From Lachnospiraceae bacterium (GTDB lineage: Bacteria; Bacillota_A; Clostridia; Lachnospirales; Lachnospiraceae), in NCBI GenBank assembly GCA_018365895.1, contig JAGZJD010000025.1, positions 1-33,597 of the forward strand: a stretch of 33,597 nucleotides of DNA, written 5' to 3'. The notes below the pieces were generated by a model, which ran no database searches, was not told the DNA's origin, and saw nothing but the letters and a program-made list of their open reading frames with translations. Below are positions 1 to 8,933 of the stretch, one piece after another. Numbering within the stretch: position 1 is the stretch's first letter; every line of letters begins with the position of its first letter. The translations under genes were made by a program, and so were the position numbers.

Positions 1-526
1 CACTCATGAATGTATTGAAAATTGTGCAGTTCGTTTGACATCCCCTGGACTTGGAAAAGAGGTTGGAGCTACACTTGGCGTTATGAAAGATTTTTACCAG
101 GGATTTTTCTTAGCGCCGACAGTTGTAAATGGCGCTTTGAAGGGAGCTGTATTTGCTGCAAATATTTATGAACAGTTAGGATTTGCTGTTGTGCCAAATG
201 GAAGTGAAAGCCGCCATGATATCATTCAGGCCGTTACATTCGGGACACCGGAAGGAGTCATTGCGTTTTGTCAGGGAATTCAGGCAGCGGCACCGGTGGA
301 CAGCTATGTCACACCGGAACCGTGGGCAATGCCTGGCTATGACAGCGATGTCATTATGGCAGCGGGCGCATTTGTACAGGGCTCTTCTATTGAATTGAGT
401 GCAGATGGTCCGATCAAACCTCCATATGCAGTGTATTTCCAGGGAGGATTGACATGGGAACATGCAAAATTTGGTATTTTAATGTCATTGCAGAAACTTG
501 TTGATGCCGGTATGGTTACATTGTAA
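1..526 (+). CDS. Methionine gamma-lyase family protein (YnbB-like), 3' part
   Basis: The reading frame is open from the first bases of the window, so the gene begins upstream and only about 174 C-terminal residues are present. The visible stretch resembles the C-terminal domain of the PLP-dependent YnbB family, also called aluminium resistance or methionine gamma-lyase-like proteins. Diagnostic segments are TSPGLGKEVG, FYQGFFLAPTVV, FCQGIQAAAPVDS, PEPWAMPGYDSDVIMAAG and FVQGSSIELSADGPI. The PLP lysine would lie upstream of the window. The family is related to Cys/Met metabolism fold-type I enzymes, but its physiological substrate is uncertain. The stop codon is followed at once by the ribosome binding site of the next gene, so the two are probably cotranscribed. 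The first in-frame TTG at 35 is not the start. Confidence 0.85.
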   Translation, partial: THECIENCAVRLTSPGLGKEVGATLGVMKDFYQGFFLAPTVVNGALKGAVFAANIYEQLGFAVVPNGSESRHDIIQAVTFGTPEGVIAFCQGIQAAAPVDSYVTPEPWAMPGYDSDVIMAAGAFVQGSSIELSADGPIKPPYAVYFQGGLTWEHAKFGILMSLQKLVDAGMVTL

Positions 527-536
527 AAGGAGTTTT

Positions 537-1778
537 ATGAGACAGATAGTAATTGTCGGTGCAGGGGCGGCCGGTATGATGGCTGCCATTGCTGCGTCAA
601 AGGCTGGTGCCCGAGTACTTTTGTTAGAGCAAAAAGACCGGATAGGAAAGAAAATTTTATCTACCGGGAATGGAAGATGTAATTTTACAAATACATATCA
701 GACGCCGGAATGTTACCGCAGTCAGAATCCGGAATTTCCATGGAAAGTGATTCAGACATTTCCGGTGGAGCAGACGATTTCTTTTTTTGATCGTCTTGGT
801 GTTTATGCCAAAGACAGAAATGGATATCTCTATCCAAACTCAGATCAGGCATCAGCGGTACTGGACGTGCTTCGAATGGAGCTGACGCGGCTAAAAGTGG
901 ATATCCATACCGAAGAGAAGGTATTAGAGATTAAGCCTTCCGGGAAGGGAGCTTCAAGAAGATTCCGGATTCGAACAGGGCAAAGATGTTATGAAGCAGA
1001 TGCGGTTATCCTGACGGCCGGTTCTAAAGCTGCACCAAATACAGGTTCTGACGGAAGCGGCTATCCGTTAGCTCAGAAACTCGGTCATCGGATTGTTCCT
1101 GTAGTACCGGCGCTTGTACAACTTTGCTGTAAAGAATCTTTTTATAAAATCATATCAGGTGTGCGGGTGCAGGGGCGTGTTTCCATATGGTCCGACGGGA
1201 AGATGCTTGCAGAAGACAGCGGAGAACTGCAATTGACCAATTATGGAATATCAGGCATTCCGGTATTTCAGGTAAGCAGATATGCTGCTTATGCGCTTTT
1301 AGATAAAAAACAGGTATGGGCAGAGCTTGATTTTCTTCCGGGACTTACAGAGCAGGAAGTTATGCGGCTTTTAAAAAGACGGATTCATAATCATCCGGAA
1401 CAGACGGCAGAAGAGCTGTTCATTGGCTTGTTTCACAAAAAACTGGCACAGGTACTTGTACAGGAAAGCCGGATTTCAAGAAAAATGTTGGGAAAAGAAC
1501 TAACAGAAAAACGAATTTTGATGCTGATAGAGAAAATAAAGCATTTTAAGACAGAAGTAATAAAAACAAACCCATTTGAACAGGCTCAAATCTGTGCAGG
1601 CGGCGTAGATACAAGAGAGATCCATTCTGCAACAATGGAATCCAAACGTATCTCCGGATTGTATTTTGCCGGGGAGATTGTGGATGTAGACGGTATTTGC
1701 GGCGGATATAATCTCCAATGGGCGTGGGCAAGCGGTTATCTGGCAGGACAGAGCGCGGCAGAAAGGAAAAATATATGA
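537..1778 (+). CDS. BaiN/HI0933-type NAD(P)/FAD-dependent oxidoreductase
   Basis: A 413-residue flavoprotein of the HI0933/YhiN/BaiN family. The N-terminus has an FAD-binding Rossmann motif (IVIVGAGAAGMMAA, G8-x-G10-xx-G13), an acidic strand end (LLLEQKDRIGKK) and the family signature STGNGRCNFTN. The C-terminus has the second flavin contact, GLYFAGEIVDVDGICGGYN. Length is usual for the family. The ATG at 537 is chosen because AAAGGAG lies just upstream at about 527-532; the longer frame from 498 would overlap the previous gene and has no such site. The stop overlaps the next start (ATGA), so translation is probably coupled. The substrate is unknown; BaiN acts on bile acids in one gut Clostridium, but that cannot be assumed here. 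Confidence 0.88.
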   Translation: MRQIVIVGAGAAGMMAAIAASKAGARVLLLEQKDRIGKKILSTGNGRCNFTNTYQTPECYRSQNPEFPWKVIQTFPVEQTISFFDRLGVYAKDRNGYLYPNSDQASAVLDVLRMELTRLKVDIHTEEKVLEIKPSGKGASRRFRIRTGQRCYEADAVILTAGSKAAPNTGSDGSGYPLAQKLGHRIVPVVPALVQLCCKESFYKIISGVRVQGRVSIWSDGKMLAEDSGELQLTNYGISGIPVFQVSRYAAYALLDKKQVWAELDFLPGLTEQEVMRLLKRRIHNHPEQTAEELFIGLFHKKLAQVLVQESRISRKMLGKELTEKRILMLIEKIKHFKTEVIKTNPFEQAQICAGGVDTREIHSATMESKRISGLYFAGEIVDVDGICGGYNLQWAWASGYLAGQSAAERKNI

Positions 1779-3400
1779 TTCGAGTTCATCAAGTAAAACT
1801 TCTCATTCCTCACAGTGAGGAACAATTCCGAAAAAAACTGGCGCAGACGCTTCGGGTTCCGGAAGGACAGATTCAGAAGTATGAGATCCGTAAGCAGTCG
1901 CTTGATGCGCGCAAAAAACCGCAGCTTTTTTATAGTTACACAGTAGATGTATCGGTTCCGAAAGAAGCGCAGGTATTAAAACGGCTGAAAGAATCTGTAG
2001 CCGGGAAGGCTCCGAAGAACAGATATCAGTTTCCGGAAAGCGGTACAGAAACGCTGCGCCATCGTCCGGTTATTGTTGGATGCGGGCCGGCAGGTTTGTT
2101 TTGTGGGTATATGCTTGCGCTTCATGGATATCGACCGATTTTAATCGAGAGAGGGGCGCCGGTAGAGGAACGCATGAAAGACGTGGAAATGTTTTGGCAG
2201 ACAGGATATTTAGATCCAGATTCTAATGTACAGTTTGGAGAAGGCGGAGCAGGAACATTTTCTGATGGAAAACTCAATACACTCGTGAAAGATCCCAATG
2301 GAAGAGGAGCTGAAGTATTGAGGATTTTTGCCGAACACGGTGCGCCGAAAGATATTTGTTATGTAAATAAACCGCATATCGGAACTGATATTTTGACGAA
2401 GGTAGTCCGAAATATGAGGGAATTTATTCTTAAACATGGCGGAGATGTATTTTTTCATACACAGATGACAGATATTGACATAAATCGAGGTCAGGTGTGT
2501 GGTATAATGGTGAAACATCTTCCAGAGGGAAAAGATTCCTACATAGAAACAGAAGTATTGATCCTTGCTCCGGGACACAGTGCAAGAGATACCTTCTTTC
2601 GTCTTTATGAAAGAGGGGTGGCAATGGAACCGAAGTCTTTCGCGGTAGGAGTGCGTGCAGAGCATCCGCAGAAGATGATCAATAGGGCTCAGTATGGAGA
2701 GCAACCGGAAGAAATACAGCAATATCTTGGAGCGGCTGCCTATAAAGTGACAGCAAATCTGGATAATGGAAGAGGTGTTTATTCCTTTTGTATGTGTCCG
2801 GGCGGTTATGTTGTGAATGCTTCTTCGGAAGAAGGAATGCTTGCTGTGAACGGTATGAGTTACCGAGACCGGGCAGGAGAGAACGCCAACAGCGCTATTG
2901 TAGTGACGGTATCTCCGGAAGATTACGGTGCAGAAGATGCATTGGCTGGAATTCGTTTTCAAAGAGAACTGGAGCGGCGGGCATATGAAGCGGGCAAAGG
3001 AAAGATTCCGGTGGAGCGTTTGGAAGATTTTCTTTCAAAAACAAAAACGCCGCAGGAAGTGGCGGAGAACCTTGTCCATCCACAGATGAAAGGCGAATAC
3101 TGTGTTGCAGATGTACGAGGAATTTTACCGGAGTTTATCGGAGATGCGATTGCCGAGGGGATGAGCACATTCGGACAGAAGATTCGTGGATTTGATCATC
3201 CGGATACATTGCTTTCCGGTGTAGAAAGCAGAACATCATCACCAGTGCGGATTCCGAGAGATGCTGATATGCAGCATCAGATAAGAGGTTTGTTTCCTTG
3301 TGGAGAGGGCGCCGGATATGCCGGAGGAATCACTTCAGCAGCAATAGACGGCTTGAAAATTGCGGAAATAATTGCAGCACATTTTCAAAAATGGGCGTAG
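1775..3400 (+). CDS. FAD-dependent dehydrogenase (COG2509-like)
   Basis: A 541-residue predicted flavoprotein. About 95 N-terminal residues form a small non-Rossmann domain (starting MIRVHQVKLLIP), typical of uncharacterised FAD-dependent dehydrogenases in Firmicutes. The dinucleotide-binding motif VIVGCGPAGLFCG follows (G102, G104, G107), with IERGAPVEERMKDVE after it. A second flavin segment, GLFPCGEGAGYAGGITSAA, is near the C-terminus. The ATG at 1775 overlaps the preceding stop by four bases, which together with the family N-terminus decides the start. Two consecutive flavoproteins suggest one redox operon, but no substrate can be inferred. The 134 bases after the stop hold no terminator I can defend. 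Confidence 0.85.
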   Translation: MIRVHQVKLLIPHSEEQFRKKLAQTLRVPEGQIQKYEIRKQSLDARKKPQLFYSYTVDVSVPKEAQVLKRLKESVAGKAPKNRYQFPESGTETLRHRPVIVGCGPAGLFCGYMLALHGYRPILIERGAPVEERMKDVEMFWQTGYLDPDSNVQFGEGGAGTFSDGKLNTLVKDPNGRGAEVLRIFAEHGAPKDICYVNKPHIGTDILTKVVRNMREFILKHGGDVFFHTQMTDIDINRGQVCGIMVKHLPEGKDSYIETEVLILAPGHSARDTFFRLYERGVAMEPKSFAVGVRAEHPQKMINRAQYGEQPEEIQQYLGAAAYKVTANLDNGRGVYSFCMCPGGYVVNASSEEGMLAVNGMSYRDRAGENANSAIVVTVSPEDYGAEDALAGIRFQRELERRAYEAGKGKIPVERLEDFLSKTKTPQEVAENLVHPQMKGEYCVADVRGILPEFIGDAIAEGMSTFGQKIRGFDHPDTLLSGVESRTSSPVRIPRDADMQHQIRGLFPCGEGAGYAGGITSAAIDGLKIAEIIAAHFQKWA

Positions 3401-3462
3401 TTCTTGTAACAAAAGTAACGTAGGAGTTAAGAAAAATTTAATGATAAAGTTTTTGCAAAGTA

Positions 3463-3491
3463 TATACACTATTTTTTAAATATGCTAAAAT
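3463..3491 (+). promoter_or_regulatory. Candidate extended -10 promoter for the DUF4321 gene
   Basis: The -10 hexamer TAAAAT (3486-3491) is preceded by TGC, making an extended -10. A weak -35 TATACA (3463-3468) lies 17 bases upstream. It is about 45 bases before the DUF4321 start in an AT-rich gap. Motif match only. Confidence 0.45.
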
Positions 3492-3533
3492 GAACTAAGT
3501 TTGTGAAAGAAATGGATTAGAGGAGGAGTATCA

Positions 3534-3794
3534 ATGAGAGGTTCAGGAAGCAAAAATTCATGGGCTTTATTTTTGTTGATATTGACAGGAATTGTGCTTG
3601 GAGGCTTTATCGGAATGCTTGCAGATGGTGTGTCATTTTTGAGTTGGCTGTCATACGGACAGGCATTTGGACTTCAGAATCCAGTTGTACTGAATCTTGG
3701 GGTAATGTCAATTACATTTGGACTTAGCATCGAGATTAACATTGCCAGCATTCTTGGCATGATTTTGTCTATTATTATATATCGCTTCTTATAA
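3534..3794 (+). CDS. DUF4321 domain-containing membrane protein
   Basis: An 86-residue protein with two hydrophobic segments, about residues 10-30 (ALFLLILTGIVLGGFIGML) and 62-85 (near SIEINIASILGMILSIIIY). It matches the small DUF4321 family found widely in Clostridia beside shape genes. The ATG at 3534 follows the good Shine-Dalgarno AGAGGAGGAG at about 3519-3528. It lies directly upstream of radC and the mre/min cluster, so a cell-envelope role is a fair guess, but the function is unknown. Confidence 0.85.
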   Translation: MRGSGSKNSWALFLLILTGIVLGGFIGMLADGVSFLSWLSYGQAFGLQNPVVLNLGVMSITFGLSIEINIASILGMILSIIIYRFL

Positions 3795-3830
3795 TATCTG
3801 CTGCCTTATAGCGGCGTCTGCAAAAGAACT

Positions 3831-4541
3831 ATGAATCAGACTTGTACAATGAAAGAAATGCTGAAAGAAGATCGGCCATATGAAAAATGCGAGCAGAACG
3901 GAGCAAAGTTTCTTACAGACAGTGAGCTGCTCTCTGTTTTACTGCGGACAGGAACAAAGGGAGTGACTTCTCTTGAACTTGCAAGAATGCTCCTGCACCC
4001 AGGAGGAGCAAAGGATGGGTTGCTGGCTGTTCATACATGGTCGTATGAACAGCTTCTTAAGATTCCGGGAATTGGAAGAGTAAAAGCACTTCAGATTCTC
4101 TGCCTTTCAGAGCTGGCAAAACGATTGGCAAAAGCAGAGGCGGAAGAATCTCTTTGTTTTGACAATCCTTCTTCCATTGCAGCTTACTATATGGAAGAAT
4201 TTCGTCATCAGGAGCAGGAACTTTTGATGCTGCTTCTTTTAAACACGAAATCTAAGCTGATTGGAGAACGGATCATTTCTAAAGGAACGGTAAATTCTGC
4301 GATTATTTCTCCACGGGAGCTGATGATTGAAGCATTGCGCTATCAGGCAGTTTCTATGATTCTGATTCACAATCATCCGAGTGGAGACGCATCACCAAGT
4401 CATGCAGATATTATAGTAACACAGCAAATTGCAAAAGCGGGTGCGCTAATTGGCATTGAACTTTTGGATCACATTATTTTGGGGGATCGTTGCTATGTCA
4501 GTATGGCAGAACAGAAGCTGTTAGAGCAGAAATATTATTAA
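3831..4541 (+). CDS. radC: RadC/JAB-domain protein
   Basis: A 236-residue RadC-family protein. A helix-hairpin-helix DNA-binding segment (LLKIPGIGRVKALQIL, about residues 76-91) precedes a JAB/MPN domain. The metal-binding JAMM motif is intact: E146, then HNHPSGDASPSHAD with H180, H182, S190 and D193. RadC was named for DNA repair, but its role in repair is not established. In Bacillus radC precedes mreBCD-minCD, and the same neighbourhood occurs here without mreB. The start is uncertain because ATG 3831 lacks a clear Shine-Dalgarno sequence; ATG 3849 (MKEMLKEDRPYEK) would match the usual family N-terminus. Confidence 0.93.
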   Translation: MNQTCTMKEMLKEDRPYEKCEQNGAKFLTDSELLSVLLRTGTKGVTSLELARMLLHPGGAKDGLLAVHTWSYEQLLKIPGIGRVKALQILCLSELAKRLAKAEAEESLCFDNPSSIAAYYMEEFRHQEQELLMLLLLNTKSKLIGERIISKGTVNSAIISPRELMIEALRYQAVSMILIHNHPSGDASPSHADIIVTQQIAKAGALIGIELLDHIILGDRCYVSMAEQKLLEQKYY

Positions 4542-4587
4542 TGGAATTAGATTTTTAATCAGATTATTATGGTAGGTGGATGATAGC

Positions 4588-5451
4588 ATGAAAAAGCGAA
4601 ATAAATCGTCATTGTCAAATAAATACTGGATACTGATCCTGTGCTTGATCTGTATTTTAATGATGGGGCTGTCCCTGTTATCAAGCAAGCTGGGCGGACC
4701 ACTCCGATTTCTTGCCGGCTATACAGTTGTACCAATGCAGAAAGGGATTAATACAATAGGAGTGTGGCTCAGCGATCTGACAGACAATTTTGAGACGCTT
4801 CAGGAATTAAAAGAGGAAAATAAGACGCTAAAAGAGCAGATAGATGCGTTAACTCTGGAACGAAATAGTCTGCAGCAACAGCAATCGGAGCTGGAACGTC
4901 TTCAGGCTCTGTATAAATTGGATCAGAACTATTCAGATTATGAAAAGATAGGTGCCCGCGTTATCGCTAATAACGGGAGCAATTGGTTTAATTCTTTTAC
5001 GATTGATAAAGGCTCTAATGATGGTATCAAAACAGATATGAATGTGATTGCAGGAAGTGGGCTTGTAGGAATCGTTACCGAGGTTGGACCTAACTGGGCG
5101 GAAGTGCGTTCAATCATTGATGATGAAAGTAAAATTAGCGCTATGATGCTATCTACCTCCGATAATTGTATTGTGAATGGAGATCTAAAATTAATGAATG
5201 ATGGGCGAATTCGTTTCGAACGTCTGCCAAATACAGGAAAAGAAATTGCGGCCGGAGAGTATGTAGTAACATCTGCTATTAGCAGTCGATATGTTCAGGG
5301 AATTCTTATTGGCTATGTAGATTCTATTGAGGAAGATTCGAATAATCTTACTTGCTCAGGCTATCTGACACCGGCGGTAGATTTCCAGCATTTGCAGGAG
5401 GTACTTGTTATTTTAACAACGAAACAGGAATTAACCGGAAAAGAAGAATAG
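4588..5451 (+). CDS. mreC: Rod shape-determining protein MreC
   Basis: A 287-residue MreC. A short basic cytoplasmic tail (MKKRNKSS) is followed by one membrane segment at about residues 13-32 and a coiled coil at about 66-108 (starting LQELKEENKTLKEQ). The extracytoplasmic beta domain contains GARVIANNG, NVIAGSGLVGIVTEVG and SRYVQGILIGYV. MreC organises the elongation complex of PBP2 and RodA, both encoded just downstream. ATG 4588 has AGGTGG eight bases upstream and is preferred to GTG 4576. mreC follows radC by only 46 bases, so mreB is not at its usual place. Confidence 0.95.
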   Translation: MKKRNKSSLSNKYWILILCLICILMMGLSLLSSKLGGPLRFLAGYTVVPMQKGINTIGVWLSDLTDNFETLQELKEENKTLKEQIDALTLERNSLQQQQSELERLQALYKLDQNYSDYEKIGARVIANNGSNWFNSFTIDKGSNDGIKTDMNVIAGSGLVGIVTEVGPNWAEVRSIIDDESKISAMMLSTSDNCIVNGDLKLMNDGRIRFERLPNTGKEIAAGEYVVTSAISSRYVQGILIGYVDSIEEDSNNLTCSGYLTPAVDFQHLQEVLVILTTKQELTGKEE

Positions 5452-5484
5452 CAGCGGAATTATCAGAAAGGAGAGTGTAGTGAC

Positions 5485-6009
5485 GTGAAAAGAAAAATTG
5501 TAACAGCAGTTTTTATCGTAGTATTTTTTCTGATGCAGACAACGGTATTTCAACATTTGGCATTTGCTTCCATTTCTCCGAATTTTATGATTATTCTGGC
5601 ATCTTCTTATGGGTTTATGCGTGGTAAAAAAGAAGGAATGATTGTTGGATTTGTTTCCGGTCTTTTCATGGATGTATTTTATGGAGTTGGTTCCATGATC
5701 GGCGCTTACGCATTGATCTATCTGTTGATCGGATACTGTAATGGCTTTTTTAACAGAATGTTTTTTGAAGATGATATCAAACTGCCAATTTTATTGATTT
5801 CTGCGAGTGAGCTTGTATTTGGAATTTGTAATTATATTTTCCTTTACATGATGCGGAGTAAATTTGATTTTTGGTATTATTTTTGGAATATTATTGTACC
5901 GGAGCTTGTATATACGATCATTATTACATTGTTTTTATATCAATTGATTTTATATGTGAATCAACGTTTGGACGATGATGAAAAAAGGGGTGCAGGTAAG
6001 CTTGTTTAA
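5485..6009 (+). CDS. mreD: Rod shape-determining protein MreD
   Basis: A 174-residue, strongly hydrophobic protein with about five membrane segments. It has MreD family features such as a SPNFMIILASSYGFMRGKKEG-like first loop and GFVSGLFMDVFYG. MreD is the polytopic partner of MreC in the elongasome. The start is GTG 5485, supported by AAAGGAGAG at about 5467-5475. The 3' end overlaps the reading frame of the PBP2 gene. Confidence 0.92.
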   Translation: MKRKIVTAVFIVVFFLMQTTVFQHLAFASISPNFMIILASSYGFMRGKKEGMIVGFVSGLFMDVFYGVGSMIGAYALIYLLIGYCNGFFNRMFFEDDIKLPILLISASELVFGICNYIFLYMMRSKFDFWYYFWNIIVPELVYTIIITLFLYQLILYVNQRLDDDEKRGAGKLV

Positions 6010-8911
6010 CCGGATCAAAATTACATTTAAAAATGTTATAAAATCCAGAGGTTTTGTTTTGATTATTGCATTCTGCATATTATTTTCCACACTGATCTAT
6101 CGTGTGTTTGACCTGCAGATTGTAAATGGACAGAACTATTTGGAAGATTATAAATTATTAATACAGAAGAAAAAAGAACTTAAGGGAACAAGGGGACGGA
6201 TTTATGACCGTAATGGTAATGTGCTTGCAGATAATAAGCTTGCCTATGCAGTTACCATTGAAGATGACGGGTCATTTGATGCAGAAACACGGGCAGAAAA
6301 AAATGATGTGATCAATGAGACGATTTTGAATGTCATTGATATTGTGGAATCCAATGGTGACAGTATTGTGAATGACTTCAGTATTCTTGTAAACAGCAAT
6401 GGAGAATATGAATTTGCTATGAGCGAGGGAACTCGGAGGCAACGTTTCATTGCCGATGTGTACGGGAAGCGGACGATTGATGAACTGAGTGCGAAACAAA
6501 AGAATGCTACCGCGCAGGATATTATGGATTTTCTCTGTGAAGACGAAAAAAGCGGTTACAATATTGATCAGAAAAAATATGACAAGGCAACGGTAGTAAA
6601 GCTGACAACGATTCGTTATGCCATGCATCTGAATAGTTATCAGAAATATATTCCGGTAACGATAGCCACAGACATTAAAGATGTGACAGTGGCTGCGATA
6701 GAGGAGCATCTCGATACGCTTTATGGCATTGATATTGCAGAAGATTCTGTCCGTACTTATCCGGATGGAATGTATTTTGCACCGCTGCTTGGTTATACAG
6801 GCAAGATCTCTCAGTCAGAATATGAAACACTGTCAGAAGAGAAGAATAGCAATTACTCTTTGACAGATATTGTTGGAAAGGCTGGGATTGAACAGTCTAT
6901 GGATCAGTATCTGCAAGGTACAAAAGGAGAAGAAACTGTCTATGTAGATAATGTGGGAAAAGTTGTGGAGTCTCAGAAAATATCTGCTGCGAAAGCAGGA
7001 AATGATCTATATCTTTCCATTGATAAGAATCTTCAGATTGCAGCATATCGCGTGATTGAAGAAAAGTTAGCAGGTATTTTACTGAGTAAGATCCAAAATA
7101 TTATGAACTATACACCGGATCCGGAAAGTGATTCAAAAAATGTAATCATTCCAATTGATGATGTGTATTTTGCGTTGATCAATAACAGCATCCTTGATAT
7201 GGATCATGTTGCTCTTGCAGAAGCCGGAGCAAACGAACAGGCGATTTACGGTGCATTTCAGATACGACTGGAGCAGTCTCTGGCAGAACTGTCCGCACAG
7301 CTTTCCAATCCGCAGGCGCCTGTATATAGTGAACTTTCGAAAGAGATGCAGGCGTATATGAATTATATTGCAACCACATTGCTGACGACAAATATCGGAA
7401 TTATACAGAAAGACAAAATTGATACAAATGATGAAATGTACAAAGCATGGATGGAAGACGAATCCATCAACCTTTATACGTATTTGAATCATGCAATTTC
7501 GAAAAACTGGATCGATACATCTGTGTTACAAAATTATATGTCTACAGATGCAAAATATTCCGATGCCTCTGAGATTTATCAGGCAATTCTGACATTTACA
7601 CTGGACCATTTAAAAACAGATGATGCTTTTGCAAAATTGGTGTATCGCTATATGATTAAAGATGGTACGATCAGCGGAACAGAACTTTCCCTTGCTTTGT
7701 TTGAACAAAACGTTTTGGCGAGAGATGAGGCTTCGATAAATGGACTGTTAGATGGTTCGCTGTCATCCTACGACTTCATTCGCGCAAAGATTCAGTCGCT
7801 TGAACTAACACCGGGATCGTTGGGACTTGAGCCGTGTACCGGTTCTATTGTTATGACAGATGTAAACACCGGAAGTACGCTTGCCTGTGTGTCTTACCCT
7901 GGTTATGATAATAACCGTCTGGCAAACACAATGGATACGGCTTATTATTATGAACTTCAGACAAGTTCTTCAAGACCGTTTTATAATAAGGCAACACAGG
8001 AACGAACGGCTCCAGGATCTACATTCAAAATGGTTTCTTCAGCAGCAGGGCTGACAGAAGGTATTATTGACGGCAGTACAAAGATTAATTGTTCCGGTGT
8101 ATATACAAAGGTAACACCGAGTCCGAAGTGTTGGATATACAGTGGGGCACACGGCAGTATCGGAGTAGAGCGGGCAATTGATGTATCATGTAACTGCTAT
8201 TTTTATGAAGTCGGTCATTTACTGGGAGAAACGGTTTCTTATAACACAGAAACAAAAGAAAATGAAACTTCCTACTCAGACAGTCTTGGAGTTAATAAAC
8301 TGGCATCTTACGCAGCAGAATTTGGTTTAGACAAGAAGAGCGGACTTGAGATTCCTGAATCAGAGCCGAACATTTCTGATACGGATGCCGTTCGTTCTGC
8401 TATTGGTCAGGGGACTAATATTTATACGGTAAGTCAGCTGGCTCGTTATGTGACTGCGGTTGCCAGCCGGGGCAATGTGTATTCTCTATCACTTTTGAAT
8501 CATACTCAGGATTTGGACGGCAATGTCATTGAAACATTTACACCAGAACTCCTAACCAAAATGGAGAATATTTCCTCCACCAGTTGGAATCTGATCCAGG
8601 ATGGTATGGCGGATATGGTTAGAAATTCGTCTACATTTTCTGATATGAGATCTTTGGATTTTGAAATGTCCGGCAAGACCGGAACCGCACAGCAGAGTAC
8701 GACTCACGCGGATCATGCACTTTTTGTAGGATATGCACCAAGTGTGAATCCGGAGATTGCCCTTGCCGTTCGAATTGCAAATGGATACAGTTCTTCTTAT
8801 GCTGCAGAGATTGGAAGAGATGTTGTCAAATACTATTATCATCTTGTTGATGAATCGTCATTGATCCATAACCAGGCTGCCGAGCTTGGAGCTGCGATTG
8901 CAGGAGATTAA
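5975..8911 (+). CDS. mrdA: Penicillin-binding protein 2 (elongasome transpeptidase)
   Basis: A class B PBP of up to 978 residues. A short cytoplasmic end and a membrane segment (about 26-46) precede the dimerisation domain (RGRIYDRNGNVLADN). The transpeptidase domain has all three catalytic motifs: STFK with nucleophile S682 and K685, SCN at 738-740, and KTG at 901-903. About 250 residues (roughly 370-620) are inserted between LQIAAYRVIEEKLAG and the usual TGSIVMTDVNTGSTLACVSYPGYD segment, making it far longer than classical PBP2 at about 600-700. The start is ambiguous: ATG 5975 and 5978 overlap mreD without a clear Shine-Dalgarno, while GTG 5990 and TTG 6002 are alternatives. Context between mreD and rodA supports the elongation PBP. 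Confidence 0.92.
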   Translation: MMKKGVQVSLFNRIKITFKNVIKSRGFVLIIAFCILFSTLIYRVFDLQIVNGQNYLEDYKLLIQKKKELKGTRGRIYDRNGNVLADNKLAYAVTIEDDGSFDAETRAEKNDVINETILNVIDIVESNGDSIVNDFSILVNSNGEYEFAMSEGTRRQRFIADVYGKRTIDELSAKQKNATAQDIMDFLCEDEKSGYNIDQKKYDKATVVKLTTIRYAMHLNSYQKYIPVTIATDIKDVTVAAIEEHLDTLYGIDIAEDSVRTYPDGMYFAPLLGYTGKISQSEYETLSEEKNSNYSLTDIVGKAGIEQSMDQYLQGTKGEETVYVDNVGKVVESQKISAAKAGNDLYLSIDKNLQIAAYRVIEEKLAGILLSKIQNIMNYTPDPESDSKNVIIPIDDVYFALINNSILDMDHVALAEAGANEQAIYGAFQIRLEQSLAELSAQLSNPQAPVYSELSKEMQAYMNYIATTLLTTNIGIIQKDKIDTNDEMYKAWMEDESINLYTYLNHAISKNWIDTSVLQNYMSTDAKYSDASEIYQAILTFTLDHLKTDDAFAKLVYRYMIKDGTISGTELSLALFEQNVLARDEASINGLLDGSLSSYDFIRAKIQSLELTPGSLGLEPCTGSIVMTDVNTGSTLACVSYPGYDNNRLANTMDTAYYYELQTSSSRPFYNKATQERTAPGSTFKMVSSAAGLTEGIIDGSTKINCSGVYTKVTPSPKCWIYSGAHGSIGVERAIDVSCNCYFYEVGHLLGETVSYNTETKENETSYSDSLGVNKLASYAAEFGLDKKSGLEIPESEPNISDTDAVRSAIGQGTNIYTVSQLARYVTAVASRGNVYSLSLLNHTQDLDGNVIETFTPELLTKMENISSTSWNLIQDGMADMVRNSSTFSDMRSLDFEMSGKTGTAQQSTTHADHALFVGYAPSVNPEIALAVRIANGYSSSYAAEIGRDVVKYYYHLVDESSLIHNQAAELGAAIAGD

Positions 8912-8933
8912 TGCGAAAGAAGGTATAAGTATA

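Noticed and set aside
2210..2962. A 250-codon open frame on the minus strand
   Set aside because: It lies wholly antisense to the clearly conserved flavoprotein gene, has no ribosome site, and its translation is rich in His, Cys, Ser and Ile without family features.
3798..3825. Possible hairpin between the DUF4321 gene and radC
   Set aside because: Only a five-pair stem with a wobble pair and no T-run; too weak to call a terminator.
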